Source of the DNA: Deltaproteobacteria bacterium
GTDB lineage: Bacteria; Bdellovibrionota_C; UBA2361; SZUA-149; JAITKM01
NCBI GenBank assembly: GCA_031278395.1
Contig: JAITKM010000061.1
Span: 1 to 31,343 of the forward strand
Length of the DNA: 31,343 nt
Direction of reading: 5' to 3'
Part shown: positions 21,517 to 30,812 of the stretch, in pieces
Numbering within the stretch: the stretch's first letter is position 1
Layout of the letters: the number at the start of each line of letters is the position of its first letter
Position numbers and translations under genes: made by a program
Notes under the pieces: model-generated
The model's input: only the letters and a program-made list of their open reading frames with translations
What the model was told of the DNA's origin: nothing
Database searches by the model: none

Positions 21517-22143
21517 ATGGCTCGATATTGTGGCGCCGTTTGTCGTCTTTGTAGAAGAGAAGGAGAAAAACTCTTTTTAAAAGGCGATCGTTGTTATTCA
21601 ACCAAATGTGCTTTAGAGAGGCGTGATAGCGCACCTGGTCAACATGGTCGTAATCGTGGGCGTATATCTGAATACAAACTTCAGTTAAGGGAAAAACAAA
21701 AAACTCGAAGAATGTATGGCGTGATGGAAAAACAGTTTAGACTAATGTTCTATGGTGCTGATAGACAAAAAGGTATTACTGGTGAAAATCTTTTAGTAGC
21801 TTTAGAAACTCGGCTTGATAATGTTGTGTATAAGGCTGGTTTTGCAGCGTCTAAAAGTGAAGCTAGACAGTTTGTTGTGCATTGTCATTTTTTAATTAAT
21901 GGAAAGGTCGTAAATATACCTTCCTATAGGCTTAAAGTTGGCGATGTTTTAACGGTCAAAGAAAAGAGCAAGAACCTAGAGAGAATAAATATGGCAATCA
22001 ACGGCAGCTCTGGTAGGATAATTGCAGAATGGTTGGAAGTTGACCATAAAAATTTTTCAGCTACAGTTAAGGCTTTGCCTGTTCGACAACAACTGCCTCA
22101 AAGTGTTAAAGAACAGTTAATTGTAGAATTATATTCTAAATAA
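21517..22143 (+). CDS. rpsD: 30S ribosomal protein S4 (zinc-type)
   Basis: Primary 16S rRNA-binding protein that starts assembly of the small-subunit body. The N-terminus MARYCGAVCRLCRREGEKLF, with GDRCYSTKC, supplies a four-cysteine zinc site (C9, C12, C26, C31), so this is the C+ form. The S4 RNA-binding domain covers about residues 98-160 (LETRLDNVVYKAGFAASKSE). It ends QLIVELYSK, as in many C+ S4 proteins. GGAGG at 21502-21506 with 10-nt spacing is an excellent ribosome binding site. Its place between rpsK and rpoA is found in many Gram-negative groups but not in Bacilli or typical Alphaproteobacteria, which helps to limit the lineage. Confidence 0.98.
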   Translation: MARYCGAVCRLCRREGEKLFLKGDRCYSTKCALERRDSAPGQHGRNRGRISEYKLQLREKQKTRRMYGVMEKQFRLMFYGADRQKGITGENLLVALETRLDNVVYKAGFAASKSEARQFVVHCHFLINGKVVNIPSYRLKVGDVLTVKEKSKNLERINMAINGSSGRIIAEWLEVDHKNFSATVKALPVRQQLPQSVKEQLIVELYSK

Positions 22144-22168
22144 TTTTAAATAATATAGGTAAAAGATT

Positions 22169-23239
22169 ATGTTAAGAAACATAGTAAAGGACTTTGTTAA
22201 ACCTCGTCGGGTTGAGTTTGAATTAAAAGAGGAAGTTAAAGAAGGCGTTACTGAAAAGTATGGTAAGTTTATCGCTGAACCATTGGAAAGAGGGTATGGT
22301 ATAACTATTGGTAATAGTTTAAGGCGTATTATGCTTTCTTCATTACCAGGCGCGGCAATTACTGCGGTACAAATTCAGGGTGTAACTCACGAGTTTGCGA
22401 CGATTAATGGTTGCGTGGAAGATGTTACAGAAATAATTTTAAATTTAAAAGAAGTTGTAGTGCGCTTATACCAAAAAGAACAGGTTATCCTAACTCTTGA
22501 TACAGAAGGACCTTGTGAAGTAACCGCTGGCATGTTTAGCGAAGATGCTAATGTTTCGATTATTAATCCGGAACATCATATTTGCACTTTAAATGAAGAA
22601 GGTAAGTTAAATATGAAAATCGTGATTAAGATGGGGCGGGGTTATGTTACTTCAGAATCTAATAAAACTGCGGAGACTGCAATCGATGAAATACTTTTGG
22701 ATTCAATGTTCGCTCCAGTTAGGAAAGTCAATTATTTTGTAACTAATACTCGTGTTGGTGAACATACTGATTATGACAAATTAGCATTAGAGGTCTGGAC
22801 TGATGGTAGTATTACTCCTAGTGATGCGGTGCAGGGGGCGGCTTATATTTTGCGAGATCAATTACAAGCCTTCTCTGGAATAGAAGAAATTAAGCCAGAA
22901 GAAATAATCCCAGCTGTTGAAGCGGCTAAAGCCGAGTTAGAGAAGCCTAAACTTAATGATAATTTATTTAGAAAGATAGATGAGCTTGAGCTTAGTGTTC
23001 GTTCGTCTAATTGTTTGGAGAACGCCAATATTAAATATATTGGCGAACTAGTCTCAAAGTCAGAAACTGAAATGTTAAGAACTAAAAACTTTGGACGTAA
23101 ATCTTTGAATGAAATTAAAGAAATTTTGCAAGATATGGGTTTAGCTTTGGGGATGCCTTTAGATAATTATCCAAGTCGCGAAGAGTTAGATAAAATGTTT
23201 GACACGAATAGTACGCCAAATATGAGTGTAGGGGAATAA
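22169..23239 (+). CDS. rpoA: RNA polymerase alpha subunit
   Basis: The alpha dimer starts RNA polymerase assembly, and its C-terminal domain binds UP elements and activators. The N-terminal domain shows [20 protein letters not shown] and [17 protein letters not shown]; later comes YVLN-like sequence as [10 protein letters not shown]. The C-terminal domain contains [20 protein letters not shown], with the conserved Arg of the SVRSSNCL block, and [16 protein letters not shown]. The length of 356 aa is slightly above the usual 315-345. It is followed 2 nt later by rplQ. Confidence 0.98.
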   Translation: MLRNIVKDFVKPRRVEFELKEEVKEGVTEKYGKFIAEPLERGYGITIGNSLRRIMLSSLPGAAITAVQIQGVTHEFATINGCVEDVTEIILNLKEVVVRLYQKEQVILTLDTEGPCEVTAGMFSEDANVSIINPEHHICTLNEEGKLNMKIVIKMGRGYVTSESNKTAETAIDEILLDSMFAPVRKVNYFVTNTRVGEHTDYDKLALEVWTDGSITPSDAVQGAAYILRDQLQAFSGIEEIKPEEIIPAVEAAKAELEKPKLNDNLFRKIDELELSVRSSNCLENANIKYIGELVSKSETEMLRTKNFGRKSLNEIKEILQDMGLALGMPLDNYPSREELDKMFDTNSTPNMSVGE

Positions 23240-23241
23240 TC

Positions 23242-23721
23242 ATGAAACATCGTAAAGTATTAGGTAAGCTTAACAGAAATACGTCACATCGTAGAGCCTT
23301 GCTGAGGAATTTAGCAACAGCTTTGGTGTTAAAAGATAAAATTGAAACAACTCTTCCAAGAGCTAAAGAATTAAAACGTCTAGCTGATAAGTTAGTGACT
23401 ATTGGCAAAAAAGATACCTTGGCTGCCAGACGACAAGCCATGGGTTTTCTGTTTGCAATTAATAGAACTCAAGAAGGTAATGTTCATAAATTAACGGCAG
23501 TGCATAAATTATTTACAGAGATTGCACCACGCTATAAAAATCGTAATGGTGGTTATACTCGTGTAATTCATTCTGGACGACGGGCTGGGGATTGTGCCGA
23601 GATGGCGGTGATTGAGTTTGTGGAGAGTGAAATTACTAAGAAAGCCGCCCCTAAGAAACGTCGAATTATGAAGAAAGCTACTGCTTTGAAAGACAACGAA
23701 GAGACAGTAACTGTTGAGTAA
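23242..23721 (+). CDS. rplQ: 50S ribosomal protein L17
   Basis: Large-subunit protein near the exit tunnel. The core reads MKHRKVLGKLNRNTSHRRAL, LRNLATALVLKDKIETTLP and RAKELKRLADKLVTIGKK, ending with the GGYTRVI block and AEMAVIEFVE. A basic-acidic tail of about 30 residues (KKAAPKKRRIMKKATALKDN) extends beyond the core, common in several phyla. Its stop codon lies inside the start of scpA: the two genes overlap by 8 nt in different frames. Confidence 0.97.
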   Translation: MKHRKVLGKLNRNTSHRRALLRNLATALVLKDKIETTLPRAKELKRLADKLVTIGKKDTLAARRQAMGFLFAINRTQEGNVHKLTAVHKLFTEIAPRYKNRNGGYTRVIHSGRRAGDCAEMAVIEFVESEITKKAAPKKRRIMKKATALKDNEETVTVE

Positions 23722-24589
23722 AACTTTGAATGACACAAATCAAATTATATCTGAAGTTTATGAAGGAATAAATTTAGGGGCGAATTTTAAATTCGATTTG
23801 GATTTTTTTTCTGGTCCGCTGGATTTATTATTGCATCTAGTGCGCACAGAGGAAGTTTCAATAGAAGAAATCCAAATGTCAGTGATTGCTGATAAATATT
23901 TAGAAATAGTTAATCAAAGTAAGTTTGTTGATTTGGATAAGGCGGCTGAGTATTTGGTGATTGCTACAACTCTTATGGCTATTAAAAGCCAATCTATTCT
24001 TTCTAAAAATGAACCTCTTAGTGAAGAGGATGATCAATATCAGGGGTCGGATTTTTATGAGCAATTGCGTGAAAGGTTAAAACAATATGAGTTAACTAAA
24101 TTACGAGCTGAAAGGTTGCGAGCTTTACCGCAATTAAATATTGATACTTTTGCTCGTTTGGATAAGAAAGTTCTAGAGCCTGTAGGTGATGAAATTTTTT
24201 TTGAAAAAACTGATTCGTCATTTTTAGTCAATTCGTTTTTAGCTTTACTTAAAAGGATTGGTGAAACTACTAAAACGCTTTTAGTTAAATTTGACCATAT
24301 TTCAATTGTCAATTATATGATGAAAATAATTGATGATCTTGCGACTGAGCAAGTGGTCAATTTATTTAGCCTAATCAAAAAATACGTATCGAATATAAAA
24401 AATCAAGATAGTGTTGGTGTTCGTAGTGTGTTAGTTGGGAGTTTTGTTGCTATGCTTGAGTTAGTGAAACGTGGCTTAATTACAGCCCGGCAAGATGATA
24501 ATGATTCAGATATTACAATTAACCTTTCTTTACAGTCCGCTGAGCTGAATAATAAACTTTTGGATTCAGAGTTTGATAAGGCAGTTTAG
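23714..24589 (+). CDS. scpA: Segregation and condensation protein A
   Basis: Kleisin subunit of the SMC-ScpAB complex for chromosome compaction and segregation. The N-terminal block FSGPLDLLLHLVRTEEVSIE, with ADKYLEI and AAEYLVIATTLMAIKSQSIL, is diagnostic. The middle is variable, and the C-terminal winged helix holds VLVGSFVAMLELVKRGLITA, which matches the FLALLEL-type block. It is 291 aa from the TTG at 23714, which overlaps the rplQ end; a second TTG at 23726 is also possible, and no ATG exists near the family start. The overlap suggests co-transcription with the alpha operon. scpB does not follow. Confidence 0.93.
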   Translation: MSKTLNDTNQIISEVYEGINLGANFKFDLDFFSGPLDLLLHLVRTEEVSIEEIQMSVIADKYLEIVNQSKFVDLDKAAEYLVIATTLMAIKSQSILSKNEPLSEEDDQYQGSDFYEQLRERLKQYELTKLRAERLRALPQLNIDTFARLDKKVLEPVGDEIFFEKTDSSFLVNSFLALLKRIGETTKTLLVKFDHISIVNYMMKIIDDLATEQVVNLFSLIKKYVSNIKNQDSVGVRSVLVGSFVAMLELVKRGLITARQDDNDSDITINLSLQSAELNNKLLDSEFDKAV

Positions 24590-24614
24590 GTCTTTTTTAG
24601 CTAGAAAATCATAT

Positions 24615-24644
24615 TGATTGATGATGCATGGGATTATTTTTTAG
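24615..24644 (+). repeat. Intergenic repeat, copy 2
   Basis: TGATTGATGATGCATGGGAT followed by TATTTTTTAG, similar to 20078-20110. Both copies lie within a few hundred bases upstream of an operon (ilv here, alpha operon there). Confidence 0.5.
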
Positions 24645-24729
24645 TTTAAGATTGCTTGTGCAACATAGGTTTTCTGAAAAATTGAGAATTAAGATGAACT
24701 TAAATTTTTTTGAGGCGATAAAATTTATA

Positions 24730-24758
24730 TTGACAGATAATAAACTGTTTGCTAAGGA
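24730..24758 (+). promoter_or_regulatory. Likely promoter of the ilv operon
   Basis: Consensus TTGACA (24730-24735), 17-nt spacer, weak TAAGGA (24753-24758). This would start transcription about 30 nt before the leader peptide ATG. The -10 match is poor. Confidence 0.4.
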
Positions 24759-24793
24759 CGAAAAACTTTTTTAGAAAATTTTATTAAAATGTT

Positions 24794-24871
24794 ATGAAAT
24801 CAATCCAAGCACTATTGTCAAATGTCGTTCTAATGCTCGTCATTCTAGGCAATTGGTGCGGGTATGTGTAG
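24794..24871 (+). CDS. ilv leader peptide (25 aa)
   Basis: Short ORF, MKSIQALLSNVVLMLVILGN then WCGYV, ending with TAG just ahead of a strong terminator. Eleven of its 25 residues are Leu, Val or Ile, with nine of them in residues 7-18 (LLSNVVLMLVIL), as in attenuation leaders of branched-chain operons. It lies 81 bp before ilvB on the same strand. Expected mechanism: when charged Leu, Val or Ile tRNA is scarce, the ribosome stalls in this run and leaves TGGTGCGGG (24854-24862) free to pair with CCCGCATTA (24902-24910). That blocks the terminator. With enough amino acid the ribosome reaches the stop, covers that segment, and the terminator forms. No strong ribosome binding site is visible. 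The peptide composition and position are seen; the mechanism is inferred. Confidence 0.8.
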   Translation: MKSIQALLSNVVLMLVILGNWCGYV

Positions 24872-24892
24872 GTTAAGCTAGCTTATACATAT

Positions 24893-24939
24893 AAAAAAAG
24901 CCCCGCATTACTCAAAAAGTAATGCGGGGCTTTTTTTTT
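24893..24939 (+). terminator. Attenuator (intrinsic terminator) of the ilv operon
   Basis: GCCCCGCATTACT (24900-24912) and AGTAATGCGGGGC (24918-24930) form a perfect 13-bp stem with loop CAAAA, preceded by seven A and followed by nine T. It ends 14 nt before the ilvB start chosen here, so transcripts must read through it to express ilvB. Together with the leader peptide it forms a classical attenuator. Confidence 0.92.
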
Positions 24940-24952
24940 GGCTCATAATCTA

Positions 24953-26719
24953 ATGAATGAAGACAAAATGAACAAAAATTCAACATGGTTAACACCACAA
25001 AGTCTTAATCTGCCACAGAACGGAGAAATTACCGGCTCAATTGCTATTATCGAAATGCTGTTAGCCCTCGGTGTCAAAACTGTGTTTGGTTATCCCGGCG
25101 GCGCAATTATGCCGTTTTACGACGCCTTATATGATTACAAAGACAAATTGAGACATATACTAGTTCGCCACGAACAAGGAGCGGTACATGCAGCCGAAGG
25201 TTATTCTAGAGCAACTGGCGAAATAGGGGTTTGTATTGCAACTTCTGGACCAGGAGCTACTAATCTAGTTACTGGTCTTGCTGATGCAATGCTGGATTCC
25301 GTGCCACTCATCGCCATCACCGGCAATGTCTCAAGTTCTTTACTTGGAACCGATGCTTTTCAAGAAACTGATATTGTCGGTGTTACTATACCAATCACCA
25401 AATGGAATCATCAAATTACGTCTGCTCAAGAAGTTCCAATGATTTTTGCTAAAGCCTTTAATATCGCTAAAGCTGGACGACCTGGACCAGTTTTAATCGA
25501 TATTACTAAGGATGCTTTGCTTAGTAAATTTGACTGGTCAGATATAGACTTTAAAATAAAAAATCGTGAAAAATATGTTAATCATTTTTCTTATAAAGAT
25601 ATAGAAACTGCGGCAGAATTAATTAATTCTGCCCAACAACCATTGTTGCTAGTCGGGCACGGAGTGTTGATCTCAAAAGCCAAACAGGAATTATTTACCT
25701 TTGCCACCAAGACACAAATGCCAGTAGCTGTAACTCTGCTAGGAATGTCGGCTTTTGACGTAGAACATCCACTTTATGTTGGCATGCTAGGAATGCATGG
25801 TAATTACGCGCCAAATATTCAAACGAATAAAGCGGATTTAATCATTGCTATTGGTATGCGTTTTGATGATCGTGTTACAGGTATGTTACAAGCTTACGCT
25901 AAACAAGCCAAAATCATTCATATTGATATTGATGCAGTCGAAATTGGTAAGATTGTTAAACCAGATGTAGCGTTAGTAGGTTGTGCTAAGGAAGTTCTCA
26001 ACGCTTTAATGTTAAAAGTCAATGCTGCTGAGCATACTGAATGGCTAGAAAGTTTCAAATCTGCGGCAGATAAAGAACAGCAAGCGGTAATTTCATCAGC
26101 CATTACAGTTGACAGTGGACCATTAAAGATGAGCGAGGTTGTCGCTTTATTATCCGAGATGACAAAAGATTCTACAATTGTGGTCTCAGATGTTGGACAA
26201 CAACAAATGATTACGGCACGCTATTATAAATTCAAAAATTCCAGAAATTACATAGCCTCTGGTGGACTTGGAACAATGGGGTTTGGATTACCTGCAGGGA
26301 TTGGGGCAAAAATTGCCATGCCAAATCAGGAAGTCATTGTAATAGCTGGTGATGGCGGAATACAGATGACTATTCAGGAACTAGGAACAATTATGCAGGA
26401 AGATTTAGACCTTAAAATTATTATTTTGAATAATAGTTTTTTAGGTATGGTTCGTCAGTGGCAAGAATTATTTTTTCAAAAGCGCTATTCATTTGTGCAT
26501 TTAGTTAATCCAGACTTTGTAAAAATTAGCGAAGCTTACAGCATACCAGCTTTGGAAGTGCGCGAAAGGGAACAATTAAAAACAGCAATTCAGACTATGC
26601 TTGAAACTCCAGGAGCGTTTTTACTTAACGTCTTAGTTGAGAAGGAGCAAAATGTATTTCCAATGCTTGCAGTTGGTTCAGCAGTTAGTGATATAAAATT
26701 AAAACGGGATGAATTTTAG
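24953..26719 (+). CDS. ilvB: Acetolactate synthase large (catalytic) subunit
   Basis: ThDP-dependent enzyme that condenses two pyruvates to 2-acetolactate, or pyruvate with 2-ketobutyrate to acetohydroxybutyrate: the first common step to Val, Leu and Ile. The N-terminal ThDP domain has VFGYPGGAIMPFYDALY and VRHEQGAVHAAEGYSRA with the catalytic Glu of RHEQGA. The central FAD-binding domain follows, then the C-terminal ThDP signature starting VIAGDGGIQMT and closing at IILNNSFLGM. It is about 588 aa, as expected. ATG 24953 and ATG 24968 (MNKNSTWL) are both possible. An upstream TTG at 24938 lies in the terminator and is rejected. ilvH follows 2 nt later. Expression should depend on the attenuator. 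Confidence 0.97.
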   Translation: MNEDKMNKNSTWLTPQSLNLPQNGEITGSIAIIEMLLALGVKTVFGYPGGAIMPFYDALYDYKDKLRHILVRHEQGAVHAAEGYSRATGEIGVCIATSGPGATNLVTGLADAMLDSVPLIAITGNVSSSLLGTDAFQETDIVGVTIPITKWNHQITSAQEVPMIFAKAFNIAKAGRPGPVLIDITKDALLSKFDWSDIDFKIKNREKYVNHFSYKDIETAAELINSAQQPLLLVGHGVLISKAKQELFTFATKTQMPVAVTLLGMSAFDVEHPLYVGMLGMHGNYAPNIQTNKADLIIAIGMRFDDRVTGMLQAYAKQAKIIHIDIDAVEIGKIVKPDVALVGCAKEVLNALMLKVNAAEHTEWLESFKSAADKEQQAVISSAITVDSGPLKMSEVVALLSEMTKDSTIVVSDVGQQQMITARYYKFKNSRNYIASGGLGTMGFGLPAGIGAKIAMPNQEVIVIAGDGGIQMTIQELGTIMQEDLDLKIIILNNSFLGMVRQWQELFFQKRYSFVHLVNPDFVKISEAYSIPALEVREREQLKTAIQTMLETPGAFLLNVLVEKEQNVFPMLAVGSAVSDIKLKRDEF

Positions 26720-26721
26720 TT

Positions 26722-27210
26722 ATGAAAACCAGACACACAATTACGGCGCTTGCCGAGAATGAAACTAGCGTCTTGCATAGAATTACCTCAATTTTTACTA
26801 AACGCAAAATTAATATTGAGAGTCTAACTGCAGGTGATACTGAACACGAAAATATTTCTAGGTTTACGGTTGTTTTTAGTAGTGAGTTGGGTGTTGTGCC
26901 ACAGCTTTTGCGTGCCATACAAAAACAAGTCGAAATTATTGAGGCTTTTGCCAGTGAAGACGAGGGCTTGCTGTATCGAGAGATTGCCTTGCTTTGTCTA
27001 GGTTTTAGAAATATAGAGGAGCGCGAACAATTGGTTAAAATTGTTGAAACTAATGGCGGTCAGGTTTTGCTATTTAATCGTAAATCTATCGTGGTTGAAA
27101 TAACTGGTGGCGAAATAGAAATAAATCGCTTTCGAGATTTATTTCTAAATTATAAACTATATACATTTATTCGTTCTGGGCGTGTAGCAGTTAAAAAATA
27201 TTTTGATTAA
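26722..27210 (+). CDS. ilvH: Acetolactate synthase small (regulatory) subunit
   Basis: Regulatory partner of IlvB that gives full activity and valine feedback inhibition. The N-terminal ACT domain reads HTITALAENETSVLHRITSI, FTKRKINIESLTAG and FTVVF. The second half, REIALLCLGF and the VEITGGEIEINRFRDLF stretch, is the C-terminal ACT-like domain. It is 162 aa, the length of IlvH/IlvN proteins with both domains. It begins 2 nt after the ilvB stop, so both subunits are made from one mRNA. The motif near GDTEHENISRFT differs somewhat from better known family members, so valine sensitivity cannot be judged. Confidence 0.95.
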   Translation: MKTRHTITALAENETSVLHRITSIFTKRKINIESLTAGDTEHENISRFTVVFSSELGVVPQLLRAIQKQVEIIEAFASEDEGLLYREIALLCLGFRNIEEREQLVKIVETNGGQVLLFNRKSIVVEITGGEIEINRFRDLFLNYKLYTFIRSGRVAVKKYFD

Positions 27211-27280
27211 TAGCCTGCTATAAAAATTTAAGAATAAAACAAATTTAGCTTAGATTTTTAAAGTATTCCTAACGGCAATT

Positions 27281-27583
27281 ATGGCAGATTACAATTTAAC
27301 AGGGTTATTTATCGGGCTGACAACTTTTTTCATTATAGGAGTGTTTCACCCGATTGTGATTAAAGTCGAATATCATTTTGGAACGCGTTGTTGGTGGTGT
27401 TTTTTGTTATTTGGGGTTGTAGGTATCTTATTGTCCATCTATTGTGAAAAATACCTACAAAATATGTTTTTATCCGCTATTTTTGGCGTTTTTGCCTTTA
27501 CATCATTCTGGACAATTAAAGAACTCTTTGAACAAAAAAAACGCGTTGCTAAAGGGTGGTTCCCTAAGAAAAGAAAACAATAG
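27281..27583 (+). CDS. DUF4491 family membrane protein (100 aa)
   Basis: Small integral membrane protein of unknown function. It fits the DUF4491 pattern as I know it: N-terminal LTGLFIGLTTFFIIGVFHPI, then VIKVEYHFGTRCWW, two further helices, and the terminal FEQKKRVAKGWFPKKRK. Three membrane helices are likely (about residues 6-28, 36-55 and 60-80). It follows ilvH by 70 bp and may be transcribed from the ilv promoter or its own. Family members occur in many gut-associated bacteria. The conserved GTRCWW and EQKKRVxKGWFP blocks give high confidence in the family, none in function. Confidence 0.85.
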   Translation: MADYNLTGLFIGLTTFFIIGVFHPIVIKVEYHFGTRCWWCFLLFGVVGILLSIYCEKYLQNMFLSAIFGVFAFTSFWTIKELFEQKKRVAKGWFPKKRKQ

Positions 27584-27592
27584 CACAGGCTA

Positions 27593-27649
27593 CTCCCTCC
27601 GTCAGCTGCCTATTGGTTAGCCGACGCCTCTCCTTTTTTTAAGGGAGGC
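27593..27649. repeat. Composite palindromic element after the DUF4491 gene
   Basis: CTCCCTCCGTCAGCTGCC opens the element and AAGGGAGGC closes it. Inside, GTCAGCT (27601-27607) faces AGCCGAC, and GCCTCTCCTT (27626-27635) faces AAGGGAGGC (27641-27649). It resembles the CTCCCTCC-type segment within cpaE (14771-14849). It may also terminate the DUF4491 transcript, although the T-run lies in the loop. Confidence 0.5.
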
Positions 27650-27656
27650 TTGTTAA

Positions 27657-28015
27657 GTGCAAAGTTCAAAAAGCACGTGTATGATTTTCAGCGTTTTATC
27701 ATCCGGCAGCTCTTTATTATCATCATCTTCTTTTTTTAGTAGCTCGGATTTTTATTCCGGTAGCTCATTATCATCTTCATCTAGCAGCTATGATTCATCG
27801 TCCAATGGCAGTAACTAATGTTTAGGTGGTGGTATATATTTTTGTCCATGTTGCGCTGAGCAATTTGAATATTGTGATGATAGTGAATTTAGCGATAAAG
27901 TTTTTTGCCAACTTGAAAATATCTTTATACTTATTGTGATTGGGATGAAGAGTTATCGGATTATGTCAATTGCAGACATGAAGAAGAATTATGCACTTAT
28001 TGCTCTCATTTATGA
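27657..28015 (+). pseudogene. Broken Ser-rich / Cys-rich gene
   Basis: From a GTG at 27657 the frame codes 53 residues, strikingly rich in Ser (SSGSSLLSSSSFFSSSDFYS), to TAA at 27816. The same frame then reads on as CLGGGIYFCPCCAEQFEYCD and DSEFSDKVFCQLEN. Near 27915-27930 the coding signal moves to another frame, YLYTYCDWDEELSDYVNC then RHEEELCTYCSHL, ending TGA at 28013. A run of Cys and acidic residues across both frames suggests one protein of about 120 aa, with a serine linker and Cys pairs, broken by one stop and one frameshift. I do not recognise the family. It fills most of the gap between the DUF4491 gene and groEL. Confidence 0.5.
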
Positions 28016-28065
28016 TCGCTCAAAATGACATCATTAACTGGATGAAAAAACTTAAATACAGTTAT

Positions 28066-28100
28066 AAAGTCAGTTTAACTTATAAAGTTAAACTGACTTT
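28066..28100 (-). terminator. Terminator of groES-groEL
   Basis: AAAGTCAGTTTAACTT (28066-28081) and AAGTTAAACTGACTTT (28085-28100) form a perfect 16-bp stem with a 3-nt loop, starting 14 nt after the groEL stop on the minus strand. The T-run is only the TTT of the arm. Confidence 0.75.
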
Positions 28101-28114
28101 ACTTTGTAAGCATC

Positions 28115-29767
<1,653 letters not shown>

Positions 29768-29885
29768 CTAATTAGTAATTCGTAATTCTTAATTTATAAT
29801 TGCTTAACTACAGTTAAAATAGCAGTTGTGAGCTTTTATAGGTTTAGAATTATCGATTTTGTTTTTAAATATTTTGTTAAGGAAA

Positions 29886-30173
29886 TTATTCAACGATTGC
29901 TAACACATCATCTTCGCGCAAGATAAGTTGTTCTTTGTTGTCTAACTTAACTTCTGTGCCGGCGTATTTGCCAAATAAAACAATATTACCAACCTTAACA
30001 TCTAAGGGGCGAACTGTTCCGTCTTCGTTGATTTTACCTTTACCGACTGCGGTAACTTTACCTCTTTGCGGTTTTTCTTTTGCGGTTTCTGGAATAAATA
30101 AACCACCAGATGTTTTTTCGTCTTCTTGTAGTCTTTCGACAATCATACGGTCATATAATGGACGTAAACTCAT
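29886..30173 (-). CDS. groS: Co-chaperonin GroES
   Basis: 10-kDa lid of the GroEL chamber, 95 aa and complete. It starts [20 protein letters not shown], with the mobile loop [20 protein letters not shown], and ends [26 protein letters not shown] lies about 8 nt before the ATG. First gene of the groESL operon; promoter and inverted repeat are upstream. Confidence 0.98.
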   Translation of the reverse strand: MSLRPLYDRMIVERLQEDEKTSGGLFIPETAKEKPQRGKVTAVGKGKINEDGTVRPLDVKVGNIVLFGKYAGTEVKLDNKEQLILREDDVLAIVE

Positions 30174-30219
30174 AGTTTTTTCCTCTCTACATAATAATTA
30201 TTATCGTTACTAAAATAAA

Positions 30220-30246
30220 TGGCATAAATTTACGTTTATTATGCCA
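30220..30246. promoter_or_regulatory. 27-bp inverted repeat in the groESL leader
   Basis: TGGCATAA (30220-30227) and TTATGCCA (30239-30246), separated by 11 bp, lie just downstream of the presumed transcription start and about 47 bp before groES. Total length (27 bp) and placement mimic a CIRCE operator, but the sequence is unrelated to TTAGCACTC/GAGTGCTAA. It is a candidate operator for an unknown heat-shock regulator, or a leader hairpin. Confidence 0.45.
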
Positions 30247-30268
30247 GGTCCTTAAAATTGCGGGCGGG

Positions 30269-30297
30269 ACTTTAAACATTGCTGTCGTCAGTGTCAA
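30269..30297 (-). promoter_or_regulatory. Promoter of groESL
   Basis: Minus strand: consensus TTGACA (30297-30292), 17-nt spacer, TAAAGT (30274-30269). It looks like a sigma-70-type promoter; a sigma-32 pattern is not evident. Confidence 0.6.
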
Positions 30298-30392
30298 GAG
30301 GCGGTGGAAATTTTTATATCTACGCAAAAAATATCAGGAAAATCTATATATTAAACTTTATGCCAAATTAATTATTTTTGTAAAAAAATAAT

Positions 30393-30421
30393 TTGAAAAA
30401 AACATATTTTTTCTGTATGGA
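30393..30421 (+). promoter_or_regulatory. Promoter of tRNA-Ser
   Basis: TTGAAA (30393-30398), 17-nt spacer, TATGGA (30416-30421), 18 nt before the tRNA. Confidence 0.45.
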
Positions 30422-30439
30422 ACGAACGCAATTTTATTT

Positions 30440-30527
30440 GGAGAGATGGCCGAGTGGTTTAAGGCACTAGTCTTGAAAACTAGCGACGGGCAACTGTCCC
30501 GGGGTTCGAATCCCTGTCTCTCCGCCA
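30440..30527 (+). tRNA. tRNA-Ser(TGA)
   Basis: Acceptor GGAGAGA pairs with TCTCTCC; anticodon stem CTAGT/ACTAG with loop CTTGAAA gives TGA (30474-30476). A long variable arm (CGACGGGCAACTGTCCCG) and T arm GGGGTTCGAATCCCT are typical for Ser. Discriminator G at 30524, and CCA is encoded (30525-30527), unlike the other two tRNAs here. It decodes UCA. Confidence 0.96.
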
Positions 30528-30530
30528 TGA

Positions 30531-30659
30531 GATTCTGGCTTTCTTCTTCTGGTATTTCTTCTGGGTTCTTCTGGTGCAGCCCTCTTTTTACGATATGAAT
30601 TAGCTGAAAAATATTTTAAAAAATCTATAAAATTAAATCCGAGTTATGATAGACCGTAA
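30531..30659 (+). pseudogene. Remnant of a TPR-protein gene
   Basis: The frame ending with TAA at 30657 codes YELAEKYFKKSIKLNPSYDR then P, a typical final tetratricopeptide repeat (AxxYFxKSIKLNPxY), but no start codon with a ribosome binding site exists. The upstream part is a TTCTTCTGG simple repeat right after the tRNA-Ser. It is probably the 3' scrap of a TPR gene. Between here and 30812 I see only the direct repeat ATAGACCGTA and AT-rich sequence. Confidence 0.45.
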
Positions 30660-30812
30660 TAGACCGTATATGCATAAAGAATAAAAATATTATCCAATCG
30701 CCAGTTGCTGAATAATGATTTGGAGTTACTGCCTAAAAAAAACTTTTTTCTAGAATAAGTCTAGGGGGAACAGCAAAAGACAGTAAGCACCTAAGAGCCA
30801 GAGGCTAGGTAG

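Noticed and set aside
24938-24952. TTG start for ilvB giving 5 extra residues
   Set aside because: The TTG overlaps the end of the T-run of the attenuator; two ATGs follow at once.
30174-30440. CIRCE operator before groES
   Set aside because: No TTAGCACTC or GAGTGCTAA half-site is present; only an unrelated 27-bp inverted repeat.
30531-30600. Short ORF starting ATG 30527 (MRFWLSSSGISSG)
   Set aside because: Its start overlaps the encoded CCA of tRNA-Ser and it reads a TTCTTCTGG simple repeat; not a credible gene.
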